Positions 17,389-26,139 of a DNA stretch of 64,000 nt are shown one piece after another. Position 1 is the first letter of the stretch. Each line of letters begins with the position of its first letter. The translations under genes were made by a program, and so were the position numbers. The notes below the pieces were generated by a model. That model did no database searches and was not told the DNA's origin. It worked only from the letters and a program-made list of their open reading frames with translations. The DNA comes from JACZUI01 sp965216725 (GTDB lineage Bacteria > Actinomycetota > Acidimicrobiia > Spongiisociales > ZC4RG35). The stretch lies in the NCBI GenBank assembly GCA_965216725.1, contig CBDCGI010000005.1, positions 124,001-188,000 on the forward strand. Reading direction: 5' to 3'.

Positions 17389-17847
17389 ATGGCCCAACTC
17401 AACAGACTTTTACCTTCCCGAAATCACGACGACGAGCGCGGAGCGAACCTTGTCGAGTTCGCGATCGTCATGCCCTTTCTCGTCCTGCTTCTCTTGGGCA
17501 TCGTCGAGTTCGGCTGGGTGTTCAGCCAGAACAACGACATCCGCCACGGCGCCCGAGAGGGAGCACGAGCAGCCGCAGTCAACATCGGAGACAACAACAC
17601 TCTTCACACCTCGACGTGCGACTCCATGGACCTCACGTCAACAGCGACGGTCAAATTCGAAGACAGCGCTTCCGGCGCCGTCGGCGAAGTGGCGGCTGTT
17701 CAGGTCGTCGCCAGCCCGAATTCGCTCTCGGGTCTGGGGCTCATCGAAGCCGTCCTTCCTTCGACTCTCACTTCGACGATCGAGTTTCGACTCGAGCAGC
17801 CGTCGAGTCTGTGGTCCACCGACGGCAGTGCCTACAGCTGCCCATGA
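17389..17847 (+). CDS. TadE-like pseudopilin 3
   Basis: A 152-residue protein. The signal is ERGANLVEFAIVMPFLVLLL with Glu +5, followed by GIVEFGWVFSQNNDIRHGA and EGARAAAV. The secreted tail ends in a Cys. It is very close to TadE 2 through the helix, and its end overlaps the next gene as ATGA. The ATG at 17389 has GAGG directly adjacent, a weak Shine-Dalgarno spacing, so the exact start is uncertain by a few codons. Confidence 0.8.
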   Translation: MAQLNRLLPSRNHDDERGANLVEFAIVMPFLVLLLLGIVEFGWVFSQNNDIRHGAREGARAAAVNIGDNNTLHTSTCDSMDLTSTATVKFEDSASGAVGEVAAVQVVASPNSLSGLGLIEAVLPSTLTSTIEFRLEQPSSLWSTDGSAYSCP

Positions 17848-19400
17848 GGCCGGGAATCTTCAAGTCCGAACGAGGCGCCTCGGCGATCATGGTCGCCATT
17901 TCCGCGGTGTTGGTCATGGGTGTCGCTGCGATCGCCATCGATGCAACCGGTTTCGGCTTCAACGAACGTCGCCAGGCACAGGCAGCCGCTGACACTTCTG
18001 TTATGGCCGGAGGACTCGGATTCCTCCTGGCAGAGACCGAAACCACGAAAGTGACCAATGCCCTAGACGTGGCACGGGCCAACCTGAACGCCACGTACAG
18101 CGATGCTGAATGGCAGTCGTTGTGGGAAAACTGCGTCGACCCCGACCGCACAGCGGTGGACGTCGGGACCGGCACACCGGTGAGCTTCACACCCATGGCC
18201 AGCCCATGGGGAGGGACACTCGACTGTGTCAGCCAATCGAGCAGCTTCATGAGGGTCAGGATCCCCGATCAGATATTCGCCACCAGCTTCGGGGGCGTGA
18301 TCGGTGTCGACTCACTGGAGACACATGCTGCTGCGGTCGCTCGCATCGAGCCGATCAGCGAGTTCGATGGTCTTCTGCCCTTCGGGATTCCTGGTGGCTC
18401 CGGCCCGGGCGAGCTTTGCCTCAGCACCAATCCTTCCGGACCGGCTCAGCCACCTTGCCAGGGACCCAACGGCGGAGGGTTCGGTGCGATCAATGCCGAG
18501 CTGTTCGGCGACTTCTTTGGAACTCCCAGTTGCTCCAACCCCGGCGCACCCGAGCTCGAACAGAACATCGCTCTCGGCATGGACCACTTCATCGACAAGT
18601 GGTCTGCAGCGGACGCCGGAGCTGAAGGAGTCACCTCCGGCTCACCACATCCTGGCGATGGGACAATCGGGGGCTATCAGAATGTCTCATTCGACCAGTG
18701 CCGTTTGGTCGGGGGATCCGTCGTCCCTGAGGACCCGACTCACCAGTTTCCACCCAACACGCTTCGCGTTGACACCGGCTTCTCGCAGTCGAACGCGGTG
18801 GAGGATGCCCTCATCTCGAATAAGACGTACCTGGGTCAAAAGTCTCGACTGCAGGACACCACGAATCCGACTCGGAATCTCATCAAGAAGTCGACCGGGG
18901 GCACATCTACGGTTTACGTAGTCGACAATCGGGGTCCATGGGATTACCTCACCGGCTCTGGGGATTGCGATTCCGCTTCATACTCCGGCCTGACTACGGA
19001 CCAGAAGGTGGCGCTGTTCCATACCTGTCTCTCGAACTACTCGGGTACCGCAGACATTTTCGATTCCAACATCCGGCACTCGCCGAGATTCGGGTGGGCG
19101 CCTGAGTATTGGCATGCGGCTTCAACATCGGGGACCTCGTGGCAACCGGTCAAGGAATACAACATGGTGTTCCTCGCAGGGCTCTGGTTCAATTGCGACG
19201 CTTCAACCTGTGAGGGAGTGTTCTACCCGGATACCGACGTGACCTCGGATCTTTGCCTGGTATTCGGTGGAGGATGCAAGGAACTAAGTCTTGGCCAGAT
19301 GTCGGCATGGCTGCTTCCTAGCGAGGCAGTCCCGAATTCAGTTTCGTCATCCTTCCCGGGTGGCGAGGTTTCCCCGTTCTCGGTGGCACTCTTCCGCTGA
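17844..19400 (+). CDS. TadG-like secreted protein 3 (518 aa)
   Basis: The N-terminus is KSERGASAIMVAISAVLVMG, then GFGFNERRQAQAAADTSVMAG, matching TadG-like 2 and 4. The extracellular part carries the shared landmarks ALGMDHFID, PWDYL, SPRFGWAPEYWH and KEYNMVFLAGLWF in the same order. It is Cys-rich near the end (FNCDASTCEG, DLCLVFGGGCKE). It is co-translated with TadE 3. No enzymatic motif is recognised. Paralogy with copies 2 and 4 implies successive duplication of a whole E+G module. Confidence 0.7.
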   Translation: MRPGIFKSERGASAIMVAISAVLVMGVAAIAIDATGFGFNERRQAQAAADTSVMAGGLGFLLAETETTKVTNALDVARANLNATYSDAEWQSLWENCVDPDRTAVDVGTGTPVSFTPMASPWGGTLDCVSQSSSFMRVRIPDQIFATSFGGVIGVDSLETHAAAVARIEPISEFDGLLPFGIPGGSGPGELCLSTNPSGPAQPPCQGPNGGGFGAINAELFGDFFGTPSCSNPGAPELEQNIALGMDHFIDKWSAADAGAEGVTSGSPHPGDGTIGGYQNVSFDQCRLVGGSVVPEDPTHQFPPNTLRVDTGFSQSNAVEDALISNKTYLGQKSRLQDTTNPTRNLIKKSTGGTSTVYVVDNRGPWDYLTGSGDCDSASYSGLTTDQKVALFHTCLSNYSGTADIFDSNIRHSPRFGWAPEYWHAASTSGTSWQPVKEYNMVFLAGLWFNCDASTCEGVFYPDTDVTSDLCLVFGGGCKELSLGQMSAWLLPSEAVPNSVSSSFPGGEVSPFSVALFR

Positions 19401-19504
19401 CGCTCGACCGATACCGGTTGCCGTGATGGTGATCTCCCGGTAGTCTCACTCTCTGTGGCCGGCGATTACGCAGGCACACGACAGCGGAGCGGGAGGCACC
19501 CAAA

Positions 19505-19933
19505 TTGGGTCGGGCCACCGTGCGGGGAGACAACTGGGGAGGGGCCCTTGTGGAATTGGCCTTGCTCGCGCCTTTCCTCATCCTTTTGCTGCTCGGGTCA
19601 ATCGATACTTCGCACCTCCTGTTCACCCACCAGGATGTGCGGCATGCCGCGCGTGAAGCCGGGCGATTGGCTGCCACGGACGCCGGGGATACATCAACCA
19701 TCGCCACACGGGTCTGTGATGCGATGGATAACTCGACGGGAGCACAAGTCGTCCTGTCCGGCGCTGCCGGGGGCCTTGGAGACGAGATCGAAGCTACGGT
19801 GTCGCGCCCAACAGACACCTTGGTGGGTTTCGTCGACTGGGCATTCGACCCACCCGTCAATCTAAGTTCCACCGCCACGTTCCGGCTTGAAGTCACCACG
19901 GCGACCTGGACCGACGGGACCGTCTCATGCTGA
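19505..19933 (+). CDS. TadE-like pseudopilin 4
   Basis: A 142-residue protein starting at TTG with GGGAGG about 7 bases upstream. The signal region GGALVELALLAPFLILLLLG has Glu +5, then a helix and HAAREAGRLAATDAG as the post-helix motif. The tail resembles TadE 3. A TAGTCT box at 19441 lies about 60 bases upstream. The 3' end overlaps the next gene by 7 bases. Confidence 0.8.
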   Translation: MGRATVRGDNWGGALVELALLAPFLILLLLGSIDTSHLLFTHQDVRHAAREAGRLAATDAGDTSTIATRVCDAMDNSTGAQVVLSGAAGGLGDEIEATVSRPTDTLVGFVDWAFDPPVNLSSTATFRLEVTTATWTDGTVSC

Positions 19934-21466
19934 ACACGGATCGTGGAGCAAGCGCCGTCGTCATCGCACTCACCATGGTGGTCATCATGGGCTTCCTCGC
20001 CTTGGCGGTTGACATCGGCTTCGGCTTCAATGAACGCCGCCAAGATCAGATCGGGGCCGACTCAGGTGCGACCGGCGGCTCGTTGGAGATGGTGGTTACC
20101 AGCCAGACCAACCCAGTTCAGGCCGCGGTGGACGAGATCTACGCGCTCGCCGATCAGAACCTGGGTCAGGGCCATCCCCCTTGCCGACTGGACCGGATGC
20201 ACCGATTCCGAAGCTCTCTTCTACCTCTCTACAGACTCAATGTTCAACACCACGGACGCCTCACCATGCATCTCCCTGTCGTCCGATTTCAACACGATCC
20301 GAGTCCGCGTACCGATCCAAGGGGTGCCCACGATTTTCGGGAAGTTCCTCGGTGCCGACACCATCGACGTCAGTGCGGCCGCAGAAGCGCAACGCAACAT
20401 CGACTGGGGTGGGGGTGGCGACTTCCCGGCGGGTGTCTACAGCGGAACCAACGCTGGAGATCCTCTGTGCGTCAAGTTCGGACCTTCCGGCCATGAAACC
20501 TGCCAGGACCCCGATTTGGGAAGCCCCACTGGAAGCTTTGGGATGTTCCTCCCCTACTTCTATTCGTCGGTCGCAGGTGACCTGAGCTCGATTTGCGTCA
20601 GTGGACAGCAGGCGCAGTCGATCGCGCGTGCCATGGCCGACGGCATCGACCACGAGTTCTCAGGTCATCTCGACCCGGCACTCGGGACCGGAGAGGACCG
20701 ACGCAACGGTGAATGGTGCATGACCTCCAACACCCCCGGGCCGCCGTTCCCCAACATGGTCCGCAACGAGGCCGGGCTGCAGAAACAGGCTGTGACCATG
20801 GGTCTGGTCAAAGGTGGTACCTGGCCGGGATCAGCCAGCTATGCGGGCAGGCTGGACAGGGGGCCCTATCAGGACTCCGCCCACCTGGTGTTCGGGGTGG
20901 ACCTGGATAATCGTCCTCTATGGGACTTCATCGACGACACGTTCGACTTCACGAGCGCTGGCGCCCCCACGTGCGACTTGGCCAAGGCACACCTCCCCAT
21001 CGTCGATCGATCTGAGCGGGTGATAGCCATCACTGAAGCTTCAACTTGTCTCGCCGAGGCGATGGCGGCCGTGCCGAACCCGTTGCGGGTATTCACCACC
21101 GACATCCTGGCCTCGCAGCGGGTGGGACACTCGCCGCTTTTCTGGGAGACCGGGTACTGCGGCTTCAACTCCTGCTACTACCACATCAAAGGTCTGGTAC
21201 CCATCTTCATCGATGGGCTTTGGGCGCAGACCTCACCGCCGTTCACCTGTAGCGGCGAATTCGTGGAGGACACCACGAACGGACTCTGTATCGCGTACGC
21301 CGGGACTCAAGGAACGATGTTTGTCTCGTCTCCCGGACAACAGCGCATCGAGTCGACAAGCGCAATCGTCCTCGACTGTGCGCTGATGCCGGTCGGCACA
21401 TGCCCCACCCTCCAGGACGGAACGGGGCCGCTCAACTTCCTCTACGACCTTCAACTGACCCGGTAG
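19927..21466 (+). pseudogene. TadG-like secreted protein 4, broken by a +1 frameshift
   Basis: The gene starts MLNTDRGASAVVIALTMVVI and runs in frame to about 20165 (ALADQNLGQ). The homologous protein then continues one base later in frame 2 (PLADWTGCTDSEALFYLSTD) to the stop at 21466. The landmarks DGIDHEFSG, LWDFI, SPLFWETG and KGLVPIFIDGLW match TadG-like 2 and 3, so the second part is real coding sequence. The span of 1540 bases is one more than a multiple of three. Removing one C from the CCCCC run at about 20176-20180 would restore one protein of 512 residues. It is either a sequencing error or a true disruption. Confidence 0.72.
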
Positions 21467-21482
21467 CCCGCACCCTCCCATT

Positions 21483-21488
21483 TAGGCT
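21483..21488 (+). promoter_or_regulatory. -10 box, leaderless start of the dapA-like gene
   Basis: TAGGCT, 6 bases, then the GTG at 21495. It gives the inserted gene its own promoter, independent of the flanking array. Confidence 0.5.
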
Positions 21489-21494
21489 GGTCCG

Positions 21495-22355
21495 GTGGTC
21501 GACCTACCCGAATACCTGCCTGCCCTGATCACCCCCTTCACCTCCAGGGGCAACGTCGATGTGAAGGCGCATACCCACAATCTTCGTGTGCTTGCCGATC
21601 GCGGCATCGCCGGATACCTGATCGGCGGCTCCAACGGGGAGGGGCCCTATCTCGAAACCGGAGAAAGGGGTCGGCTGATCAAAGCCGGTCGGCGTCGCAA
21701 GGCACATTTCATGGCCGGGGTCACAGCCGAGACAACCCGGGCCGGGATCACGCAGGTCGACGAATGTGTGGATTCGGGAGCCGACACCCTTCTGGTCACA
21801 ACCCCAACCACGTTGACCCGGAACAATCAGGAGGCCGTGCTCGCTTACTACCGGACAGTTGCCGACCGAGCCAAGCGACCAGTCCTCATCTACTCGGTTC
21901 CCGCAGTCATGGGCTACTCGATCCCAGTCGAGTTCGTGGAGAAGCTGTCCCGGCACCCGAACATCATCGGCATGAAGGACTCCAGCGGAGACGTCGTCCG
22001 GCTGCAGGCCATTCTCGACGCCACGCCAACTGGCTTCGCACTCTACTCAGGCTCCTCGAAAGCCCTGATTGCGGCCATGACGATTGGATGCCATGGAGCC
22101 ATCACCGGCAGTGGCAACTATGTCCCTGACCTGGTTTTGAAGACTCAAGCGGCGGCGAAGACGGACACGGGCCGGGCCCGTCGTCTCCAGAAGCGACTGA
22201 GCGAGATCAGTGGTGTGATCGACGGCTACGGGGTCCCTGGGGTGAAAGCCGCGGCAAAGGCAGCCGGTCTGCAACCCGGATACCCGAGAGAACCGCTGGT
22301 ACGCGTATCCCGGGGCGTGGAGACCTCGATCGCCAAGCTGATACCCGCGACGTAG
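21495..22355 (+). CDS. Dihydrodipicolinate synthase family aldolase/lyase
   Basis: A 286-residue TIM-barrel class I aldolase. It keeps the DapA-family GGSNGEGPYL pyruvate-binding loop (normally GTTGE), the catalytic tyrosine in LIYSVPA and the Schiff-base lysine in IIGMKDSSGD. The loop is SNGEG rather than TTGES, which is more like 4-hydroxy-2-oxoglutarate aldolase or other family members than true lysine-pathway DapA. It sits within the TadE/TadG array with no metabolic neighbour and has its own leaderless promoter, so it is probably an insertion between modules rather than a functional partner. Confidence 0.8.
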   Translation: MVDLPEYLPALITPFTSRGNVDVKAHTHNLRVLADRGIAGYLIGGSNGEGPYLETGERGRLIKAGRRRKAHFMAGVTAETTRAGITQVDECVDSGADTLLVTTPTTLTRNNQEAVLAYYRTVADRAKRPVLIYSVPAVMGYSIPVEFVEKLSRHPNIIGMKDSSGDVVRLQAILDATPTGFALYSGSSKALIAAMTIGCHGAITGSGNYVPDLVLKTQAAAKTDTGRARRLQKRLSEISGVIDGYGVPGVKAAAKAAGLQPGYPREPLVRVSRGVETSIAKLIPAT

Positions 22356-22509
22356 TCCAAGAACGCACCACAACCAGACCTCCCGATTCCCGGGTGTGAC
22401 TAGTCATCTGGAAGCCTGTGAATCTGGTTCTCCTCAGCACCAGGGTGCCCGCCGATATCTCAACCTGGACAGGAGCCGGCAGGCGCCGGCGCGCGAGAGG
22501 GGAACTCGT

Positions 22510-23082
22510 TTGAGAGTCAGGGACGAAACCAAGACGGAACGCGGAGCAACAGCCGTCGAATCAGCAATCGTCTTCTCGTTGCTGATCGTCTCACTGTTTG
22601 CGGTTCTCGAGTTCGGTCTGGCTTTCAAGAGCTGGCTGTCCGTCAGCCACTCGGCAAGGGAGGCAGCCCGGGCCGGGGCCACTTTTGGCGACAATCCGCT
22701 GGCCGACATGCAGGTCTTGGACGAGGTGGCCCAAGTAATGGCGCCGGTCGGGTTCGCTCCCGGAACTCAGGTTCGGATCTTCGATGCTGCCCCGGGTGGA
22801 GTAGGTACTACCTACACCTATGCCCCGGGCACCGGCTGCGGAGCGATGGCCGGCTACAGCTTCCCCGACTGCTGTGATTGGACACCCTGCCCAGAAGTTG
22901 GGCGACCAACTTACGTGATTCCCGTCTGGGACCCGTCGGCCAGGGATATCAGCGCACCCAAGACCGATCGGCTCGGAGTCGAGATCACCTACTCACATGA
23001 CTGGATCACAGGGTTCTTCGCCTCGACATCAGACTTCTCAACCACCACCGACTTCCGACTCGAGCCACAGGTGTTTGCGTGA
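22510..23082 (+). CDS. TadE-like pseudopilin 5
   Basis: A 190-residue protein. The signal is TERGATAVESAIVFSLLIVS with Glu +5, then a helix and SHSAREAARAGATFGDN. The secreted part has a Cys-rich patch (FPDCCDWTPCPE). I chose the TTG at 22510, which has GAGAGGGG about 7 bases upstream. An ATG at 22396 in frame would add an implausible polar leader. It overlaps TadE 6 by 4 bases. This triad (E, E, G) differs from the E+G modules upstream of dapA. Confidence 0.78.
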   Translation: MRVRDETKTERGATAVESAIVFSLLIVSLFAVLEFGLAFKSWLSVSHSAREAARAGATFGDNPLADMQVLDEVAQVMAPVGFAPGTQVRIFDAAPGGVGTTYTYAPGTGCGAMAGYSFPDCCDWTPCPEVGRPTYVIPVWDPSARDISAPKTDRLGVEITYSHDWITGFFASTSDFSTTTDFRLEPQVFA

Positions 23083-23654
23083 AACGCTTCATCGAAGAGC
23101 GCGGCGCGGCCCTCGTGGAGGCCAGCTTCATCATCCCGATGCTGGTCATGCTTGCGATCGGGACCGCCGAGGTGGGTCTCTTGGGAATCGACTACATGAC
23201 AGCCACGAACGCGGCTCGTGAAGGTGCGAGGACCGGGTCGTCGGCAGCGGACTACAGCGACCCTGGTCCGCCGGCCATCGACGCCGACGACCTGATCCTC
23301 GAAGCGGTGGAGGAAGCGGCGTGCAATCTTCGCTACGGCAGCCTAGAGGAGGTCACGATCTTCCGGCCCGAGGCCGATGGTTCGGTTCCCACTCTCCCTT
23401 CGAGCTACGTGAACACCTACGTCAACAACGGCTCGCTCAATTGCGATGTCGACGGTCATGGCCTTGCCGCCAGTACGGCGTGTTGTCCATGGGACCCGGC
23501 CCTGCGAGACCGGGAGCCGCCAGATTTTGATTCTGTTGGGGTCCGGGTCCGGTTCACTCATGACAGCGTCACCGGGCTGTTCCCGTTCCTCTCGGTGACC
23601 TGGTCGGAGACGGCAATCATGCAGATCGAGCCCGACACGAGGGGCCAGCAATGA
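23079..23654 (+). CDS. TadE-like pseudopilin 6
   Basis: A 191-residue protein starting at GTG. The signal is EERGAALVEASFIIPMLVML with Glu +5, then NAAREGARTGSSAADY after the helix. The secreted part has CPWDPALRDREPPDFDSVG and VRFTHDSVTGLFPF, which parallels TadE 5 (WDPSARDISAPKTDRLGV, TYSHDWITGFF), so TadE 5 and 6 are tandem duplicates. Its end overlaps the next ATG by 4 bases. Confidence 0.8.
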   Translation: MKRFIEERGAALVEASFIIPMLVMLAIGTAEVGLLGIDYMTATNAAREGARTGSSAADYSDPGPPAIDADDLILEAVEEAACNLRYGSLEEVTIFRPEADGSVPTLPSSYVNTYVNNGSLNCDVDGHGLAASTACCPWDPALRDREPPDFDSVGVRVRFTHDSVTGLFPFLSVTWSETAIMQIEPDTRGQQ

Positions 23655-25153
23655 AAGAGCGCATCCGCTCTCTCTGGGCCGACGAGCACGGGCTGGCGAT
23701 GGTCTTTGTGGCCTCGACCATCTTTGTCGTCCTCGGAACGGCGGCCTTCGCAACCGACCTCGCATGGTTTTACCTCAACGCCTCCCGGACCCAGCGAACG
23801 GCGGACGCTTCGGCGCTGGCGGGGGTGGTGTGGATGCCGGCCAATTACACGCAGGCCTCGACCACAGCAGCCAACGTGGCCATGGAGAACGGATTCGACC
23901 CCGCTGATCCGAGCATCAATGTCACCGCAAGCCAAGTGACGGGCGAATCCAACATGCTGGAGGTGACGGTGCAGCGCCAGGTGACGACATTCTTCCTGAA
24001 GGCTCTCGGGATGGACACCTTCACGATCACCAGGACGGCCCGGGCCGAATACATACCGCCTTTGAAGTTGGGGAGCCCCTCCAACCAGTTCGGCAACGAC
24101 CCCAGCTGCTATTCGTCCGATCCCGACTGTGCGGGCAACTTCTGGGCCAATATCCACGGACGCAACACAGACACCAGAATGGGCGACGCCTACTCGTCTT
24201 ATTGCTTCGACGGCGACGGAAGCGTCAACGGGTGCTCACAAAACCCGTCCTACCGCGACAGCGGGTATCTCTATGGAGTGATCCCGGGGGCCAACAGCAT
24301 GACCATTCAAACTCTGGACATGAATTTTCACTATGAGGACGCCGTCGCCAACGGTGATCAACATCGCACCGGCGACCACAACAACTTCTGCGGCAGCTTT
24401 CCCTCATGTGTGGGGCCGACGGCGGTCGTCAACATCTACCGACCCGACCCGACCCCCCTGGACGTATCCAACAACGTCCTCTATTGCTCAGAAACGTATT
24501 CCCCACAGCCGCAATTCGACCCGGACGACGATCCCCCGTTCAACTCAGCGGTGTGGTCGTGGGACACGGTATGCGGAGGTTCGATCAACACCAGCTCCAG
24601 CCCGACTGGAATCTGGGTAGTGCAGGTGGTGCTCCAAGGAAACAACCAGAACACCAGCGGGCTCAATCGCTATTCGATCAAGAGCGACGTCGGCAACTTG
24701 TTCGCCCTCGGGGACTTCTCCATCTACAACAACGCCGACGGGACCACCACCTCGTTCTACCTGGCGGAGGTCCCCGACTTCTATGCAGGCAAGACGTTCG
24801 TGATCGAGATGTACGACCCCGGCGAGGCGGCGGACGACGGCACCCTCCAAGTGGTCGATCCGACGGGGGCGATATGGGACGACTCTGAGTGCCGGATATA
24901 CACCCGTGATGAGGTGACCGACTCGTGGAACAAGACCCAGACCATCTCCGCGGGATCCGACTGCCAGGAGCTCGTCAACCCCGGGGAGTACAACGGGCAA
25001 TGGCTCAAGTTCGAGCTCGACCTACCGCCCACGTACACCTGCACTACCTGCTGGTGGAAGATGAATTACGCCTACACCTCGGCGGTAAACGACACCACCA
25101 CGTGGCGGGCATACATGATCGGGAATCCGATTCACTTGGTACCGACGGGCTGA
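23651..25153 (+). CDS. TadG-like secreted protein 5 (500 aa)
   Basis: The N-terminus WADEHGLAMVFVASTIFVVLG is a degenerate prepilin signal (His-Gly in place of Arg-Gly, no Glu), followed by NASRTQRTADASALAGVVWM, typical of TadG-like proteins. The extracellular part (about residue 140 onward) is rich in Asp, Asn, Tyr and Ser, with VIEMYDPGEAADDGTLQVVD resembling a beta-sandwich strand-loop pattern. It lacks the GIDH/W-D-Y landmarks of copies 2-4, so it belongs to another subgroup. It ends with CTTCWWKMNYAYTS. Function unknown. Confidence 0.7.
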   Translation: MKERIRSLWADEHGLAMVFVASTIFVVLGTAAFATDLAWFYLNASRTQRTADASALAGVVWMPANYTQASTTAANVAMENGFDPADPSINVTASQVTGESNMLEVTVQRQVTTFFLKALGMDTFTITRTARAEYIPPLKLGSPSNQFGNDPSCYSSDPDCAGNFWANIHGRNTDTRMGDAYSSYCFDGDGSVNGCSQNPSYRDSGYLYGVIPGANSMTIQTLDMNFHYEDAVANGDQHRTGDHNNFCGSFPSCVGPTAVVNIYRPDPTPLDVSNNVLYCSETYSPQPQFDPDDDPPFNSAVWSWDTVCGGSINTSSSPTGIWVVQVVLQGNNQNTSGLNRYSIKSDVGNLFALGDFSIYNNADGTTTSFYLAEVPDFYAGKTFVIEMYDPGEAADDGTLQVVDPTGAIWDDSECRIYTRDEVTDSWNKTQTISAGSDCQELVNPGEYNGQWLKFELDLPPTYTCTTCWWKMNYAYTSAVNDTTTWRAYMIGNPIHLVPTG

Positions 25154-25233
25154 CACCGCCTCCCGATACTTGAGCGTCTACTCAAAGTCGTCTTCGGCGG
25201 TTACGCTTCGCCGCAACCAACCAAAGGAGCCAG

Positions 25234-25617
25234 ATGGCCAAGTTTTTGAGCGAGGAGTGGACGAATGAGGTCACCTCCACCCTGAGCCAGCATGAAGGGT
25301 TCAAGAACGCGATGGGCCAGGCTGACCTGGGCATCCAATTCAGCACCGAGGACTCACCCGATGGCTCGGTCGACTACTACCTCTCGGCGAGTGGGGGTGC
25401 CTCAACGATGGCGTTGGGAGAACTGGAAGAGCCAGACGTCACCGTCAAGATGAGTTACGACACTGCAGCAGCTATCTCCAAGGGAGAGCTCAACGTGCAG
25501 ACGGCGTTCATGACCGGCAAGCTCAAGGTGTCGGGCAACCTCGCCAAGCTGATGATGCATCAGAACGCGATTCAGCAGTGGAGCGCCGCGGTCGGCGCGC
25601 TCGACGTCGAATACTGA
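25234..25617 (+). CDS. SCP2 sterol-binding domain protein
   Basis: A 127-residue single-domain protein. The SCP2 fold is shown by the alternating hydrophobic strands and the C-terminal signature AAAISKGELNVQTAFMTGKL, shortened here to its core, followed by KVSGNLAKLMMHQ. Such domains bind lipids or acyl-CoA in a hydrophobic tunnel. A clear AAAGGAG Shine-Dalgarno sequence precedes the ATG by 5 bases, and TACGCT at 25202 may be the -10 box, so this gene has a conventional leader. Confidence 0.83.
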   Translation: MAKFLSEEWTNEVTSTLSQHEGFKNAMGQADLGIQFSTEDSPDGSVDYYLSASGGASTMALGELEEPDVTVKMSYDTAAAISKGELNVQTAFMTGKLKVSGNLAKLMMHQNAIQQWSAAVGALDVEY

Positions 25618-25693
25618 GAAGAAACCTGTCGAATCGCGACAGGTAGCCTCGTCATAAGGCCGTAAGGCATCATTTGAACAGAAAGGACCGCTG

Positions 25694-26059
25694 ATGCCCA
25701 AGTATGCAGCACTTATCTACGGCAAGGCCGAGGACGAGGGCATGGACGTCCCCCCCGAGGTCATGAAGGAGATTTTCGACGACTACCGGGAATTCGGGGA
25801 GAAGGCCGGTGAGGTGATAATCGGCGGCGAGGCGCTCCACGACACCGGAACCGCCACCACCGTGACTGTGCCTAGCGGCAAAGGCGGAGAGCCCGTTTTC
25901 ACCGACGGCCCCTTTGCCGAGACCAAAGAGGTCCTCGGTGGCTTCTACCTGTTGGAGGCTGCCGACCTGGATGAGGCCCTGAAATGGGCACAACAGATTC
26001 CCGGCGCATGGCACGGCAAGGTAGAGGTGCGGCCCTGCATGGTGTTCGAAGACGAGTAG
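25694..26059 (+). CDS. YCII-related (DGPF) domain protein
   Basis: A 121-residue protein. Its sequence FTDGPFAETKEVLGGFYLLE contains the DGPF motif that defines this branch of the YCII/dimeric alpha-beta barrel family, often found beside ECF sigma factors in actinobacteria. The closing VEVRPCMVFE matches the usual end. The biochemical role is not established. AAAGGA precedes the ATG. It may be cotranscribed with the SCP2 gene 77 bases upstream. Confidence 0.85.
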   Translation: MPKYAALIYGKAEDEGMDVPPEVMKEIFDDYREFGEKAGEVIIGGEALHDTGTATTVTVPSGKGGEPVFTDGPFAETKEVLGGFYLLEAADLDEALKWAQQIPGAWHGKVEVRPCMVFEDE

Positions 26060-26139
26060 ATCGCCAACCCAGCTGTTTCACTTCGTACTGGGCGGTTTCG
26101 CTGACCTGTCATCAGGAGATCCGCCCAGATCCGATGGAC

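Noticed and set aside
19455..19865. A GTG start 8 bases after TAGTCT as a leaderless gene
   Set aside because: The translation is Trp/Cys/Ser-rich and overlaps TadE 4 in another frame. The TAGTCT box is more likely the TadE 4 promoter.
19927..21466. Programmed +1 frameshift in TadG-like gene 4
   Set aside because: No recognised +1 shift motif (rare codon or stop with slippery site) is present, and the sister modules encode the same protein in one frame. A homopolymer indel is simpler.
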